Positions 49,635-62,343 are shown, numbered from the stretch's first letter. The stretch: DNA of 64,000 nt from Trichobilharzia regenti (GCA_944472135.2 OX235265.1:45481459-45545458), one strand, 5' to 3'. Translations and numbers: made by a program. Notes: generated by a model not told the origin, from the sequence alone.

Positions 49635-51212
49635 TTTATTATTATTGTTTCCTTTAATTCCTAGAGGAACATAGGGTTCAAACGCACGTCTCCGTTGCGT
49701 TCGGTTCCTTGCCAACGTTTCGTCTGGCTCTACGTCTGTCCACATGCTTTCCTCTCCTCCTCACATGACCTCCTCCATGTCACTTTCGCGCTGACGACTT
49801 ACTCACCGCTTCGCATTCGGGTTCCAATCGTGTGGTGACCTGGAGTGTGATGGATGTTACTCACTCAATGGTTTGTTTTCTCAGAGTATGATTAATCCAC
49901 CCCCATTTCTTCCTGTTTATTTGTTGCACAGTTGGCTCCTGCTGGGTTGGTTCCTTCATTGCCAGAGATCCCTGTTAGTGATCTTTTCTGGCTAGCTATC
50001 TGATCTTGAGTGGTATTTAGCGAAAACAGCTGTTGATGAATGTCTGTAGTTTGTTCGAAGTGCCCTTCGTGATCCGTATAGTAGCACTAACTTCACATCG
50101 GAGTTGAAAATTCGGATCTTGCTTTTCATTCTGGGTGCTGTTTATCTTCACACAGACTTTAGAGTAATGAAAATTTGCCTACCTTTCCCAATCCTTGCTT
50201 TGATATTCTTACCAGTTCTGTCCGCCTGTGGTTGAAAGGATGGTTTCCAGGTCGATAGGTGAGGGAGGTTACTTCCTTCAGATTTCTCCCATTCATGCTG
50301 TTGCTGTTGGCCAGGAATCTTCATCACCTCTGTTTTCTCTATGTTTACCTGAACTCCTATCAGGGATGCTTCTTCTGCCAACTTGTTGCTTTTCACCTGC
50401 ATATTATCTAGTTTGTGGGAAATCAGGGATATATCGGCGAAGTCCAGATCCTCCAAGTTTTTCGTGTGGGTTCATTTTATGCCTGCCTCCTCGTTGCCCG
50501 CTGTCTGTCACATTATCCAGTCTACCGCAATCAGGAAAATCATTGGAGACAGTAGACAGCCAGCTTGTCTTACTTCTATCTTCACTTCGAAGGATTCCGT
50601 GATTTTCCCACCGTGAATTACTTGGCATGTAGCATTATCGTACAACTGCTGGATGTGTATAATTGTTGGTGGCACCCCGTAGTAGCGAATTAGTTGCCAA
50701 ATCACCTCTCGATCGACGCTGTCCGCTGAAGGCCTTTTCAAAATCGATGAAGTTGAGGCAGAGAGGTGATAGCCATTCCAAGCTCTGTTCAATGATGATC
50801 CGCAGTATTGCGATTTGGTCGATACATGGTTTTTTTTCTACTGAATCAAGCCTCTTCTGGTCGAAGTTTTCCATCCAGGGCTTGTTTGATTCTCTCCAGG
50901 ATGATGCGACTTAGTATCTTGCTTGGGATAAACAAGGGCATAAGGCCGTACCAGTTCTTGCATTAACTTAAGTCTCCTTTCTTTGGCAGTTTGAATAAGT
51001 AGCCTTTCTTCTAATTCGCAGGTACCTTGCCCTTTTTCCACCCATTCTCCAGTAGTGGTGTCATCAGGGCCGCCGATGTTTCTGGGTTCATTTTGAATGC
51101 TTCTGCTGGGATTCCATCTGATCCTTCTGCCTTTCCAGCTTTTAGCATCTTTATTGCCTTCAGGACAGCATTTAAGTGATGAGAATTCAGCTTTTAATAT
51201 TATGTATTGCAA
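49635..51212 (-). mobile_element. RTE-type LINE (SR2-like), RT and C-terminal fragment, decayed
   Basis: Right to left on the minus strand the RT motifs appear in order across changing frames: DQIAILRIIIEQSLEWLSPL and LNFIDFEKAF (motif A, first catalytic Asp), VDREVIWQLIRYYGVPP, VRQAGCLLSPMIFLIAVDWI (motif B; an extra Ala interrupts the usual RQGC), LDFADISLISHKLDNMQ (motif C; FADD has lost an Asp), VQVNIEKTEVMKI, and ARIGKG. It ends left at a TAA/ATA-type tail (plus strand TTTATTATTATTG). At least three frameshifts. Family assignment to schistosome SR2/RTE is by resemblance. Confidence 0.85.
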
Positions 51213-51822
51213 AGGGGGTAAAATTAATTTATTCTTCTTTTATTCTCAAGTTTTTAATTCACTTGCAAAGACAACTGTTTCCTTCAGTCAACTTGGGAAG
51301 TAGCAAATATATTCGTAATATTGCTTTCATTATATTATGTTATTAATATATCTTTGAACAGAACAATATTACTATAATTGGCAGAATCACATGACATCAA
51401 TTTATTCTGTCAGTTCTTGCGAAGTGTATACAATCTCAAACAAACAACTTTACTAACACTTAATTTCATCCATCCAATACTGTATTTCATTACGTAAAAC
51501 TGATGGCTCCTATTTCCAAGCTAACTAATTAGAATGTGCAGGTATTTTGTATATCGATGCCAAAATTGCTTTTGATTAAATTCACTCTGAGAGGACTGAC
51601 AACATGAATAGTTACCACATTTATCTGCTGAATATGGCGTGCTTGCTTTCACAGAGTGAGGTATTGTATGGAGTTCATATTTCTTAGTCTCGAAGTTGAT
51701 TCCAAGTTGAAACGTACCCTTCAACTCTTAAGGGACAATAATTTTTCCTATGCCTCATATGCATGATTTCACACAAAGAAAAGATCATGTTAATCTTAAA
51801 GTTGTAGGATATACACTACAGT
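51213..51822. other. intergenic, no gene seen
   Basis: AT-rich; the left part may extend the RTE fragment but I see no further motif. Confidence 0.45.
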
Positions 51823-52003
51823 GTGCATCAGTGGCAAAACGGTTAGGACGCTCGCCCACTATGCACATGGTCCGAGGTTCGACCGCAAGCCGACGCACAC
51901 CTGATATCAATTGGTCGGCCTGCGAAATTTGGACTACCGATATCACATGCTGAAAATTACATATTTGTACCAATAATACAGTGTGGAATCAAGCTATAAT
52001 CAG
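51823..52003 (+). repeat. tRNA-derived SINE, copy 3
   Basis: Same head, body and tail as copies 1 and 2. The B box is mutated (GAGGTTCGACCGC), so this copy is older or inactive. It lies about 480 bp before the MAU2 start. Confidence 0.85.
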
Positions 52004-52483
52004 AAGTAAAGATTGATATGAGTATTCGGGAAATGTTTTTATAACCCAACAATAGTATTTTCTGGTCAGAATTTTATTTTATTTTATCTAAACATATTCG
52101 TAGTTATCTTATCATTACTAAATTTATCATTCATTATTGCCGAGTTTATTATTATCCTCTTCAATATGTAGTTTAAATGGGTGCAAAATTTTCGTAATGT
52201 ATCATTTCCGTGTGACTGAAGTTTCCGAAAATGAATATTTAAGTGACGCGTTCCCGTAGTAACGATCAAAATATTTAAATTGTGCTACATATTTTTTAGA
52301 TGTTCAGATGTATGGATTTTACTGATAGCGTATTGCCGTTCACCATTTTATTTTACCGAAATTGTTTACAGATCGCTTCTTAGACACTGTTCTCATTCAG
52401 TATATTATTTCTTTTGTTTAGTAATTAGGTCACCAAAGGTATTTGTATACAAGTAGCTACATACCAGTAGATTGTGATTTCCA

Positions 52484-55400
52484 ATGCAAGGAGCCAATAT
52501 TGCCAGCACACCTTTATCCCAAACATCTCAGCCACAATTATGGTCACCCATTAATCCAGTAGCGCATCAAAAGAATGTTACTGCTCCGCATCCTCTTTTC
52601 AGTGCAGACATGTTGGCTTCTTCCTCAATGCCGTCATCACAACCATTAGCATGTTCCTCGCATTCTGTCCTTCCCCAGTCTAGCCAACCCGTTCAGTCAT
52701 GCTCAGAGCTATCAGCTGATAGTCATCTTGTGTCTGACTGTTATGCCTCCCTTTTGGGACTGGCTGAAACATTTAGGACAATGAGTCCTCCCAATATGCG
52801 TCTTGCTGTTCATTGTTTAAAAGCTATTCTCCATTTCAAACTTCCTGTGAATTTGGAAGCTCGTACTCATCTGCAGCTTGGACGACTTTTATTTCACTAT
52901 AGTAAAAGTGATGAGCAAACAAAATTTCACCTGGAGAAAGCCCGTACTCTGGGTGCACACTTAAAGGCGAACGATGATTCTATTAAATTTGAAGCTGCCG
53001 CTCTGCTAGCCGAATTTTTCGAGAAAAAGGTGAGTCTTTCAGTTATAAAGACAGTATCATGATTTTATATTTCTCACCGGAAGTTTTGCTTTTTAGTTAC
53101 GTCAATTATGTGTATCAAAGGATCTCAAATGTATGGTTTTACTAGTTATAAAGTGGTTGAAATCATTTCTGCAGAATGCAGTTTTGTACTACCCACCTCT
53201 TAAAAAAAAACTACATGAAAGCCATTTCATTACCATAGTCCAAACTCTTAACTTTGGATAATTAGGTTTCTCTTCACCACTTGTCTTTCTTTCATCTTGG
53301 CTAATTTTTGACTAAATGACTGATAAATCACCATAGAACTTTGAAAAGGCATACCATATTTAGAGTAAACACAAAATAGACGAAATGAAATGTGACGATA
53401 CAACAGTAAGTAAGAATATATAGAAGAGTAATTTATTTAACAGTATTGAAAATGTAGGGAATCCTACTTCATTGTGTACGATTCCTAGCAAGACAGTCTA
53501 TACCCTTGCGTATAACTGAGATTAGTATTCTGCAACTATATCTCCGCAAAAACTATTGTTCTCATCAGTCCAGTACTGGGGTGTTTGTACTGACGAATAA
53601 TTTTTTGTTTTGAACCGAAATAATAAATTGTCAGTGAAGTTTGGTGACGAAAATCCCTAAATATCCCAGCTTTCAACTATAATTGATTGAAAATTATCCA
53701 TGTGCTTGAGTTTTTCATCTGAATTCCTTTTTACGAAGTATTTGCAATTTTCTTTCTAGGGCAAACGATATGAAGCAACCTGTATTCTAAATGATGCAAT
53801 CAGACTATCAAATAACAATCCATACTGGCATTGTCGGATATTGCTAGAATTGGCTGTAAGTTTCGATTATGCAGTACAGTTTTAAAATATTATTAAACTT
53901 CTCGTAAACATTTATGTCTGCTGACTTGTTATATTCTATGTCAGCATAATTGTCAATACTTGAATAATTACATTACCTTCCCGTGACCACAACTGTCCTC
54001 CAACTTTGAACCCCGCACTAGAGTGCAGCAGTTCAGGTTGCTATATTTCATATTGCTTATACAGGTAGAGAAATAAGAAAGCATGAAGAAACTGTATCGT
54101 ACAGGAATGTGTGAGATGGGATAAATTCATGGAAAATACTGAGGATTTGTTAGGTATGGCAGAACACAAAGAGTGGATGCATCTATGCAATTGAAACCTG
54201 TATTACAAACAGTCTCTAAACATTGATTCTTAGCGTTTCCCAAAACCCATGCAGTCAATCAGTCAATATCTCCCAATGTGACTTAAACCACTAACCGAAA
54301 AAAACTTTTTTCGTCTGATCATTCTTAAATCCTTTCCAACCTAATCTTATGCCACTTGACATTTTTCAGGAAGAAAAAGTGAATTGGTACACGTAACACG
54401 CCCTTTAGTCATCTCACTGACCAACTTTCCTTCCTAGTGTGTGTAACACTACGCCCAACTTCATGATTACTGACCGTATTAAGCCACCTAACAGAAAGTG
54501 TAAAATACAGACATTTATGGCCAAAGACGAGTAGTTTCTTAATATTTCTCACTTTCAATGACCATATATCACATCCATAAAGGAGAATGGACGAAACTGC
54601 TCCGTGATGAGTGTACGTGCCAAATGATTTTAATTGCAACTGAAAGGGAAAGGTGGATACACATGTTACTTCACTGGGCCGTCCTCACTTATAATGGCAG
54701 ATAAAGGAACATGAAATTATTCTAATGTAATATAAAAACTAGTTGCTTCCATACCATTCGAGCCAGTGTTGTGGGTTTTTCTCAATAAAATGTTGCGTAA
54801 TGTAGTTTTCTTTTGCAATACTGAAGGGGATTTGTAACTTAAAATGAAAATGAAGATACGATGAAGCCAAGTGATGAAACACTCATGATTAAGTATGAGA
54901 GCTAGGAGAACAGTCTTCATAACTTCGTTTACTGCATAAGTGAACTGCACAAAAAGAACATTGTAAAATTCAGTAAAATTATGGATTGACTCAATTTGTT
55001 AATTATTGTTGTTGACACAGTTCATTAGGTGAAAAGATTTATATTTCAAGTGGATATTCACGTAATGTTGCAACAACACAAGGCATAGTTTAGTCTCAAA
55101 CAAAAAGTCTTCCATATTAGATAATTTCTTTTGGTATAACCCAGTGATGCAGTATTAGTAACTGGACGATGTTATGAGTACACTGTCAGTATTCAATATT
55201 TAAGTTATGGGTGTTTGTAGGATTATGTGCCAATTTCAATGTAGTTTTCGTCATGAACTAACATCATTCGGAGATGTTTGAAAACTAGGGACCTATTTTA
55301 GTGCTCTTCGTCAGCGTGCACTCGGGACTTTCAGGCTGAGACCAAACTCGATGACCATCCAGTCAAACTACGACGAAACACCCATTCAGTGCTCCTTGGT

Positions 55401-58400
55401 TTTCATTGTCCTCTTACTGGTGTTGATTCGTGACGAAACCTACACTGGGAATATCCAATATATCAAATGAATTTATGTAATGTAGGATTATATTCTGCAA
55501 TACTGCCCGATTTTCACGTATAAGAAGTATTTCAGTAAATGCGTTGATCGTATTTTAATTGTATTGTATGAAAGCTTTCGAACATAAGGAATTCTGTACA
55601 TGATGCGAACATCTTCAGATCTGTCTGTCTGTTTTCGACATAGAACTTTGCACCAATGTGCGGCAGTTCGAGTCACCACACTCCCTCCATGTACCACACA
55701 AAGCAACAGAAGAAAGTAGAAGAAATGTATAATAGAGACAGTAAACAGAGGTGTGAGACAAAGGAATAGTAATAACGAAGAACAACATAGTTTCATTCGA
55801 AAGTATAAGTCACAAGGAGTGGATGCATCTGCACCAACCATTGAGAACGATTTTGAGCCATATCACCAATTGTTTCCAGACACTGGTTCTTACTATCCCG
55901 AGGACCCCAACCAGTCAGGAAGTCTGCACCTTCCTACGTCACTGACTTAAACTAATTGTTGTGGATTTCATTGACTGGTTCCATGTTTTGGTTTGACCAC
56001 CACTAGCTCTTTTCCAGCCTGAGCAATCCTATGTCAGCTAACATTGCCCATTGTCGAGGAAGGCGATGACTAGGCATCCGTAACACATGTCCTAACCATT
56101 TCAGTCGATGTAATTTCTCAGCCTCGTCGGTTGATTTCCCCTGCTTACCTAGCACTTCCAAAAGCACACGAAGCCTTCCTGAGCATCATTCTCCTTTACT
56201 CACATCACCTTCCTCATCTTGCTTCTCTACTACATCTTCGGATACTGGCAGTTGTAAAAAGCTTCAAATGGAATCTTTTTCTACTACTTAATTCCTTCTT
56301 TTCTTTTTGGGGTGTTTAGCAAGCTCATATTGCTGAACGAGATGTCAATTCAGCCTGCGAAATCTTGGCTATGGGTTCTGAATACGCCCGTCTGCATAAT
56401 TCAGACTATACAAATGGTTTATTCCTGTTGAGTAAATGCATGGTTAGTTTTATAGACTATAATTTCAATGTATGTGTTTTGCTTGATATTATATGTTTGT
56501 TATTTTCACAATTTGCTATTTACACAGTTCGAGATGAGAAATTTCACTACTGTTTCCTTTGGGAATCGAAATTATCCAGACAGACACACAGTATTTAGTC
56601 TGTTGAATACAATAGAAGCTAATGAAGAAACCAACCAAAAATGCAATATGCCATCGAGTTCTACTGGTTGATATGAGTGGCATTCAAGCAGTCATCAGTT
56701 CTATTTAAGCTAAAGTACTATAAGTGTGGGTCATTACAACATAGCATACAAATCTTTACGTACATGGTGGGTATGTGTAATTTGTGGGAAAGCTGTTAAG
56801 TAAACTTTTATTTTGTGTGAAGAATACAAACAGGCTTTTGTAACATTACTGCAGCTATACAAATATACAGGCTGTAAAGTATTTCAATTACCTTAGTATC
56901 CAGTGTGATTGAATCACTACAATATTATGTTAAGTAAACCTTTAAAAGGTTTGATTGTATGGAAAATTTCATCATGAGCTGATATCAGTTAGAGAACCAC
57001 TGGAAAACCTGGAAGTACTGAACAACTGTTTCGTCCTAGTTTGGGACTTTTCAGCAGCATACATCCACCGGGGTTCGAACCCAGGGCCTTCTGGTTACAA
57101 GGCGAGCTCGTAGACCATTGAGCCACTGTGGCGCGATCCAATGGTCCTTGAATTCTAACTTCTGCCAATTCACGACATAGCGCGAGGATTTCGCAATGTC
57201 TTCTTCGATGAGTTACTGCGTCATCTTCAACCTGCTGTACCCTACTGGTTCCCGCTTCCCACTAGAACTCCAGGTTAACTGCCTGAATAGGACCAGTCGC
57301 TAGTGAGCATCAGATTAATTTTCAAGTATTAGTTTTGTAGGGATTTTGTTTGATTGCATGGAGGATTTCGTCATGAGCTGACATCAGTTCATAGATTTCT
57401 CCATATATTTCTATTGAACAATGTGACTTAGGCGCTGAAAAGTCTTTAAAAGAACCTTGTTTCAAACACAACACTGTCGAATTGTACCAGTAAAAAATAT
57501 TTCACTTAAAAAGAAAAGATTTCCCTGATGTGTGGTCTGTGAAGCCATGCAAAAGATCATTCTTTGACAGTCGCTTAACGTTTAAACTCAAAAATCCGCC
57601 ATTTGACAACTAGCTAAAAAGTTAAATGTAATTTAGCAAATAAATGCAGGCTTTGCACCGTACAGTTAGTTAGCAGTGCTCTATTGTGTACTGGCTAACC
57701 AAATACTCACAGGTTGAGTGACGTTCAAACTCCTGATATTTTGATCGGACACTTGGTCCTTCGTTTGGTACACACTGAATTCTGTCAGTCAAGTTTGCAC
57801 CAAACAAAGGACTGGACGCATAACATCATTTACCGCCTAGTATCTAGTACAGTCCTACAGAAGGTCAATCTGGATCTCGAATAAGTGAGTGGTAAATTTT
57901 CTGACTGCAGAACTGGGTGATCCGGGTTTGAATGTCAGAAAGCACATGTGTTCTTTGAAGATTGCAAATGCTTCTTGTTGACGAGTACCGAAAAGCATGG
58001 AGCCTACGTCTAAGACTTCCTGCAGGTCGCCTTCACTCAGATTTCTAAAGAAGTAAGCTATGGTTGATTACACTTCCATCCAAGTGTACTTGTATTTACT
58101 CAAACGTATTATTATTGTTCCCTTGGGTTCCTAATGGTTCCTAGGGTTTCAACTGCACGTCTCTACTTGCTTCTGTCTTCAGCTGTGCTTTTCACCTGCA
58201 TCTATGTTAGTCCATACTGTTTCAACTCCTCTTCACACGACCTCCTCCATGTCACCCTCGCACTGACGTTCCACTCGCCGCTTCCCTTTCGGCCTGATTC
58301 CACTCGAGGAATGACCTGGAGCGCGATGTCACTTAGCGGCCTCCTCAGCGAGTGTCCAATCCATCTCCACTTTCTCCTGCATATTTGTTGGTTGGCGATT

Positions 58401-59946
58401 GGTTCTTGTTTTGTTTGTTTGTTCCCAGCCATAGTTTCTTGTTGGTGATTCTTTTCGGCCCGGCCATCTGATCTTCAGTATAGAGCGATAGTTGACAGTT
58501 GTTGATAAAGGTCTGCAACATGCTGTTGGAAATATTCTTTGTGACCCGCCAGCCAAGTTTCTGATCCATATAGAAGGACTGACTGACTTGACGTTTGTAT
58601 TGAAAATCCGACTGAATTTTATTGTTGATGGTGAGTGACGAAGATTTCCAGATTGATTTCAGGTTGATGATGTTGATGTGTTTCTCGCCTTCCCGATTCG
58701 ATTCTCGATTTGACATCCTCGTCCGTTGAGACAATGCTCCCTAGATAAGTGAATTAAGTAACTTGTTTCAAATCCCTCCCGTTGATGGGGATTGGCGCTG
58801 GATGTTGCTGTTGTTGTTGGCTGGTTATTCTCATAACCTCCATCTTGTCTATGTCCACCCGGAGTCCTGTCTTCACTGTCTGCTTCTTCGACCAGTTTGT
58901 CGGCTTTCTCTTGTAAGTCTTCGATTTTGTATGACATCAAGCATAAATCATCTACGCGCGAAATCCAGGTCTTCTAAGTTCTTCGCGTCGGTCCAGGATA
59001 TCCCTGTCTTCTCGTCTCCCACTGTCTGGCGCATGATCCAGTCCACCACAATTAGGTAATTGAATAAGAAAAGTTTCAGCTTACTTTGTGACCTGTAGTG
59101 ATATCATCAAATAATCTGTTGTAGCCTAGGACTCATCAGAGATGGATACGCGCACTACCACATCGGACACGGGAACGAAGATCATGAGATTCAAGAGTCT
59201 GTCGCTTGCTAGTAACTAATATATTTTTCGCAGATCTAGAGGAAAGTCATGACCAATGGTTCCCAGCAGGTCGTATATTTACACAGCATTATGTATCATT
59301 TGTTCTGTGTAGCTGATGGAGTACGGTTAAAAGTCGTGATGGCTTATGATGTTACACACTTTGTCCAAAGTAGATTAGGTCGGGACTCAAACCTAGGGGA
59401 CTGTCCGGATGTCTGATGGCTAAGTTAACCTGTTATGTTTCCAAGGCATCAGTATGCTAATTCAAAGCCGGTTTAATTCAGCAACAGGCAAGTGAATCAA
59501 TGGCCGGTTGTAACAGAACACATGTAGCTAGTTTCAGATATGTTACAATAGATGTGTTGAAATCCTAGTTGACTCATAATTCTTAGCAAATATGTCCCTT
59601 ATCGAATCTATTGTGTAATTTTTTATTCAAATGAGTGAAAGTGATTTCTGTACGTATTTATGGACATTGGGCAACGGATTTGAGTCCCTCTCCACCTACT
59701 TTAGCTTGGGTAGGTGGACAGTATCATGCATCCTCATACAGTAAATGTGTGGCTCTCAGACTAGTATGTGAAACATCTAATTCGAGTAATTGAGTCTAAA
59801 CAAATATTCATGAACAATATGTTAATGTTGTCTCCTTGTCTACCTGTGTTCAAAGTCATAGCTAGGAGAATATTCGAACATCTACCCAAGAGGATGAATT
59901 TAAGGAATAATCAGATTACCAGTATGTACGTTTATGAAACGGTTAT

Positions 59947-59998
<52 letters not shown>

Positions 59999-61485
59999 GT
60001 AAAGCTTTATTTAAGACAGTATGCGAATATACAGTACAAAAATTTTCAGCGTATTCAGTTCCAAAGTACTTTTTTCTTCACACAGGATTCACATGTAAAG
60101 TAATAATCTGAAGTATATCTTCATTTCGTTGAAGAATTGTATAGCCTTTACTTGGGAGCAAGTTAAATCATCGCGCAAGTTTATGTATAGGTCATTTGAT
60201 ATAACTGGACGATTGAAACAGTGATAAATCCAGATGAAATTAAGCATTATGGAGGAAAGTAATTTCGGTGGCCCAATGATTTAAGCAGGCCGCCTATTTT
60301 ATCTTAGGAGACCTGAGATCACTTTGATGTTGTGTAGTCAATAAAATCAGGAAGACATTTATAGACGTTGTAGACAGGAATTCCTGCTTTCCCAAGTATC
60401 TATGAAGCAAGCACGTGTACAGTTCGTTTAGTTAAGTTAAAAACACAAATTTGGTACATTATGGGCACCAAGAGAAGCGCCACACAAAAAATCCTATAGT
60501 CTGTGTGAGGTATGAGGTATTGCCAGTGTACCCAGGCCGAAACAGGTAGTTATCTTAAGGGGTCACCCCCTCCCATGCCTTTGATTTGAAGTCAGATCCA
60601 CAAATTGGTGAAGCAGAGTCAAGAGGTAAGCCTTCTCATGGCTTTCAGCCACCAAAACAGGTTCATACGCCACTCAGTCCAGTCAGATTCTGGAGCCCAT
60701 GCAATTCTGGAGCTGTGTAATAAGGGTTTCCTAACTTCCCTAGGTAGACCAGCATGTCAATCTGTCCACCAGCGTGGTCTAAAATGCAATACTTTCACTT
60801 TTTTGAGTAGCATTCCTTGCAGCTTGAAAACAGTGAATAGGAATTACCTGACGGAGGTTATGAACGCGGGGCGATATGGGAGCATTTCGAGAGTTAGACC
60901 GAAGTCTACTCACCCTCAGCCGTCCCATAGATTCATTCCTGCATTTCTTAGCATTCTACTTGGAGACATGGTCGGCACATTAGAGACATTGTCCAATGGT
61001 ATACCTATCTTGAATGATGAAGACTGTTGGAATCTGTTCACATGTTTAACTTCTTTCTCTTAAAATACAGGTGTCACCTTCTCAGCTGATATAATTTTAC
61101 AGCGTCTAACCATATCATCAGTAGACTAAGATTCTTATTTTTCTTAGGAGTCATTGGATATTTTAGTAAGCCAGTGATGTAGAATCTTACATATTTTATT
61201 TCTAAGATCGTTATTCGTTAATTAGTTTTTTTACGTGTTATTTTATTTCAATATTAAAGTTACTGTTGGCTAGTAGACAACTGCCTGAATTTACTGTCAC
61301 ACTAACTACTGCCAGTCGATTAATTGAACAATTCAAGGGGACAATGTATCATCGTGAAGCTCTACGTGTATTCTATCTTGTTCTACATGCATCCTTTTAT
61401 CTTTTATCTGGTCAAGCGAAATCTGCTCATCCAATACTAAAGCAATTGCATCAAAGTATTCAACAGTTTGCTGCTATGGATGAAG
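52484..61485 (+). CDS. MAU2: MAU2 chromatid cohesion factor (SCC4), exons 1-4, 3' end beyond window
   Basis: Partner of NIPBL/SCC2 in the complex that loads cohesin onto chromatin; a TPR-type superhelix. Exons: 52484-53029 (182 codons), 53760-53855 (32), 56320-56442 (41), 61260-61485 (75 codons plus 1 nt). All junctions are GT..AG with consistent phase. After a Ser/Gln-rich lead of ~80 residues come LLGLAETFRTMSPPNMRLAV, EARTHLQLGRLLFHYSK, HLEKARTLGAHLK and KFEAAALLAEFFEKK; exon 2 NNNPYWHCRILLELA; exon 3 QAHIAERDVNSACEILAMGS and GLFLLSKCM; exon 4 ASRQLPEFTV and REALRVFYLVLHASFYLLSG. These follow animal MAU2 in order and spacing. Introns (730, 2464 and 4817 bp) grow rightward and are packed with LINE, SINE and other repeats. 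The ATG at 52484 is the first in frame, but the low-complexity lead makes the exact start less sure. The second half is right of the window or in exons I could not find. Confidence 0.93.
53970..54660 (-). mobile_element. LINE C-terminal fragment in MAU2 intron 2
   Basis: A minus-strand frame (54639-54409) reads SSILLYGCDIWSLKV and KKLLVFGHKCLYF, then NTVSNHEVGRSV, the post-RT segment common to RTE-like LINEs (VRxxLLYGxExWxL..., LxVFxxxCLR, ..RVSNxEVR). Degenerate. The left extent is set by similarity of the 54150-54190 stretch (GAGTGGATGCATCT) to the fragment at 55640-56170. Confidence 0.5.
55640..56170 (-). mobile_element. LINE 3'-end fragment in MAU2 intron 2
   Basis: Minus strand gives HRLKWLGHVLRMPSHRLPRQ, the usual RxxWLGHVLRMPxxRLPR segment near the C-terminus of RTE-like LINEs, then the 3' part of the unit. 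Stops interrupt it. It lies ~1 kb right of a related fragment. Confidence 0.6.
57000..57135 (-). repeat. tRNA-derived SINE with hammerhead segment (Sm-alpha-like)
   Basis: Minus strand: CGCGCCACAGTGGCTCAATGGTC (A box TGGCTCAATGG), CCTGGGTTCGAACCCCGG (B box), then the ribozyme-like segment and CAGTACTTCCAGGTTTTCCA. Schistosome Sm-alpha elements are known to combine a pol III-type head with a hammerhead ribozyme; assignment to that family is by resemblance. Confidence 0.78.
57026..57057 (-). ncRNA. degenerate hammerhead ribozyme core
   Basis: Minus strand CTGCTGAAAAGTCCC, then AAACT, then AGGACGAAACAG. It has the hammerhead order: CUGANGA-like box, stem II (GUCC paired with GGAC, loop CAAACUA), and GAAAC. 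The expected CUGAUGAG reads CUGAAAAG, losing conserved core bases, so cleavage activity is unlikely. Confidence 0.65.
57775..57960 (+). repeat. possible dispersed repeat, copy B
   Basis: Resembles 47533-47690. Contains a B-box-like GATCCGGGTTTGAATG, which hints at a tRNA-derived unit. Confidence 0.3.
58106..59065 (-). mobile_element. RTE-type LINE (SR2-like), 5'-truncated 3' fragment, in MAU2 intron 3
   Basis: Minus strand starts in RT motif B's end (VVDWIMRQTVGDEKTGISW), reaches LEDLDFA and then the motif C box, where 4 extra bases (GCGT) put the downstream Asp-Asp out of frame. It goes on through a MLQTFINNCQLSLY segment, RRKWRWIGHSLRRPL and RVTWRRSCEEELKQYG, and ends in a TATTATTATTG-type tail at 58106. 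Shares its 3' end with 49635 and 62344. Confidence 0.85.
59943..59997. repeat. (TAA/ATA)n microsatellite
   Basis: About 55 bp of nearly perfect ATA/TAA trinucleotides within MAU2 intron 3. Confidence 0.97.
60605..61063 (+). other. 152-codon open frame of unknown nature in MAU2 intron 3
   Basis: Opens with a GTG start and contains AFSHQNRFIRHSVQSDSGAH and LGRPACQSVHQRGLKC. No family recognised. Its base composition is more balanced than the surrounding intron, suggesting a repeat or retro-derived sequence. Confidence 0.3.
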
Positions 61486-61673
61486 GTAGTGTGTTGTTTT
61501 TTTTTACTGCATAAAAATACTTTGTCTTAAGTGAAGTATATAAAAGAAAGACGAATTTTGAATAGGTGAACAGCGCCTATGTCTTAGTAAATCAGAACTT
61601 TCAAAATATTTTCTGCAACAGTTTATGTGTAACTACAAATCCATTGTAAACACGACATGTTTTGACAGAGGAA

Positions 61674-61800
61674 ATTCAAGGAGAATCAGGCAACTGTTCC
61701 ATCTTAGGTTGGAAATCTCCAGTGAGGCATACAGGCAATCTCCCAAGGCATTGAGCTAAAAACTGTCAGGTTTCCAATTGAGCATATATATATATATATT
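61674..61800 (-). repeat. second decayed copy of the hammerhead-type SINE
   Basis: Minus strand 61728-61692 reads GCCTCACTGGAGATTTCC then AACCTAAGATGGAACAGT, aligning with the segment at 57057-57026; the tRNA-like head on the right is barely recognisable and runs into an (AT)n run (about 61785-61799). Clearly inactive. Confidence 0.5.
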
Positions 61801-62025
61801 GTTGAAATGCTACAAAGTGAGGCGAAATAACTGTCTAGTGCTCTTTGGTCTCCAGTGTTTTGTCAAACGGATTTCGGTTGATGACGATATCTAGCTTGGA
61901 GTCAGTCTCCAAAAATCCCAAAGGGTCTTTTCGAATACATCTTTACATTTGACCCTAGAATTAAACTATAGAAATTAGGGTCACCTACTGCTCTCCGGTT
62001 GACCAGAAAAACTATGTACTACTAT

Positions 62026-62343
62026 TGTAACAACAGAAGACAAGGGCCACGCAACAAACCGTTTAGTTAGGAGATCAACAGATATGTATAGATTTTCATG
62101 TACATTGTTATAGATCATTGTTGGCAGAAAAATACAGTCTTCTGATCGGTGATTTCTCGCTTTGCGGCCGTTTATTGAAGCTCAGATTGTCTATCTGTAA
62201 ATTGTATCCGCCTACGCAAAGTCTGCTGTGATTGGTTCTTGAATCAGTCTTTGTTCTTATTTTTCTTACGACCAATATTGAGGACGTAAACATTGACGTA
62301 AATTACTGTCTACCAATTTAGCCAGCAACCAGCTCTCACCACA
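62026..62343 (-). repeat. solo LTR of the 35.4-40 kb Gypsy family
   Basis: TGTAACAACAGAAGACAAGG...CAGCTCTCACCACA, 318 bp, diverged from the intact LTRs but alignable along its length. Flanked by 4-bp CTAT on both sides (62022-62025 and 62344-62347), the same duplication length as the intact element. It sits in the tail of an RTE fragment. Confidence 0.9.

Noticed and set aside
56530..56671. Possible extra MAU2 exon after exon 3
   Set aside because: Its translation does not resemble MAU2, whereas exon 3 (ending LLSKCM) joins directly to the exon at 61260 with family-like sequence.
57071..57135. Stand-alone tRNA gene on the minus strand (good A and B boxes)
   Set aside because: The acceptor and anticodon arms do not close properly and the sequence runs directly into the hammerhead segment of a SINE.
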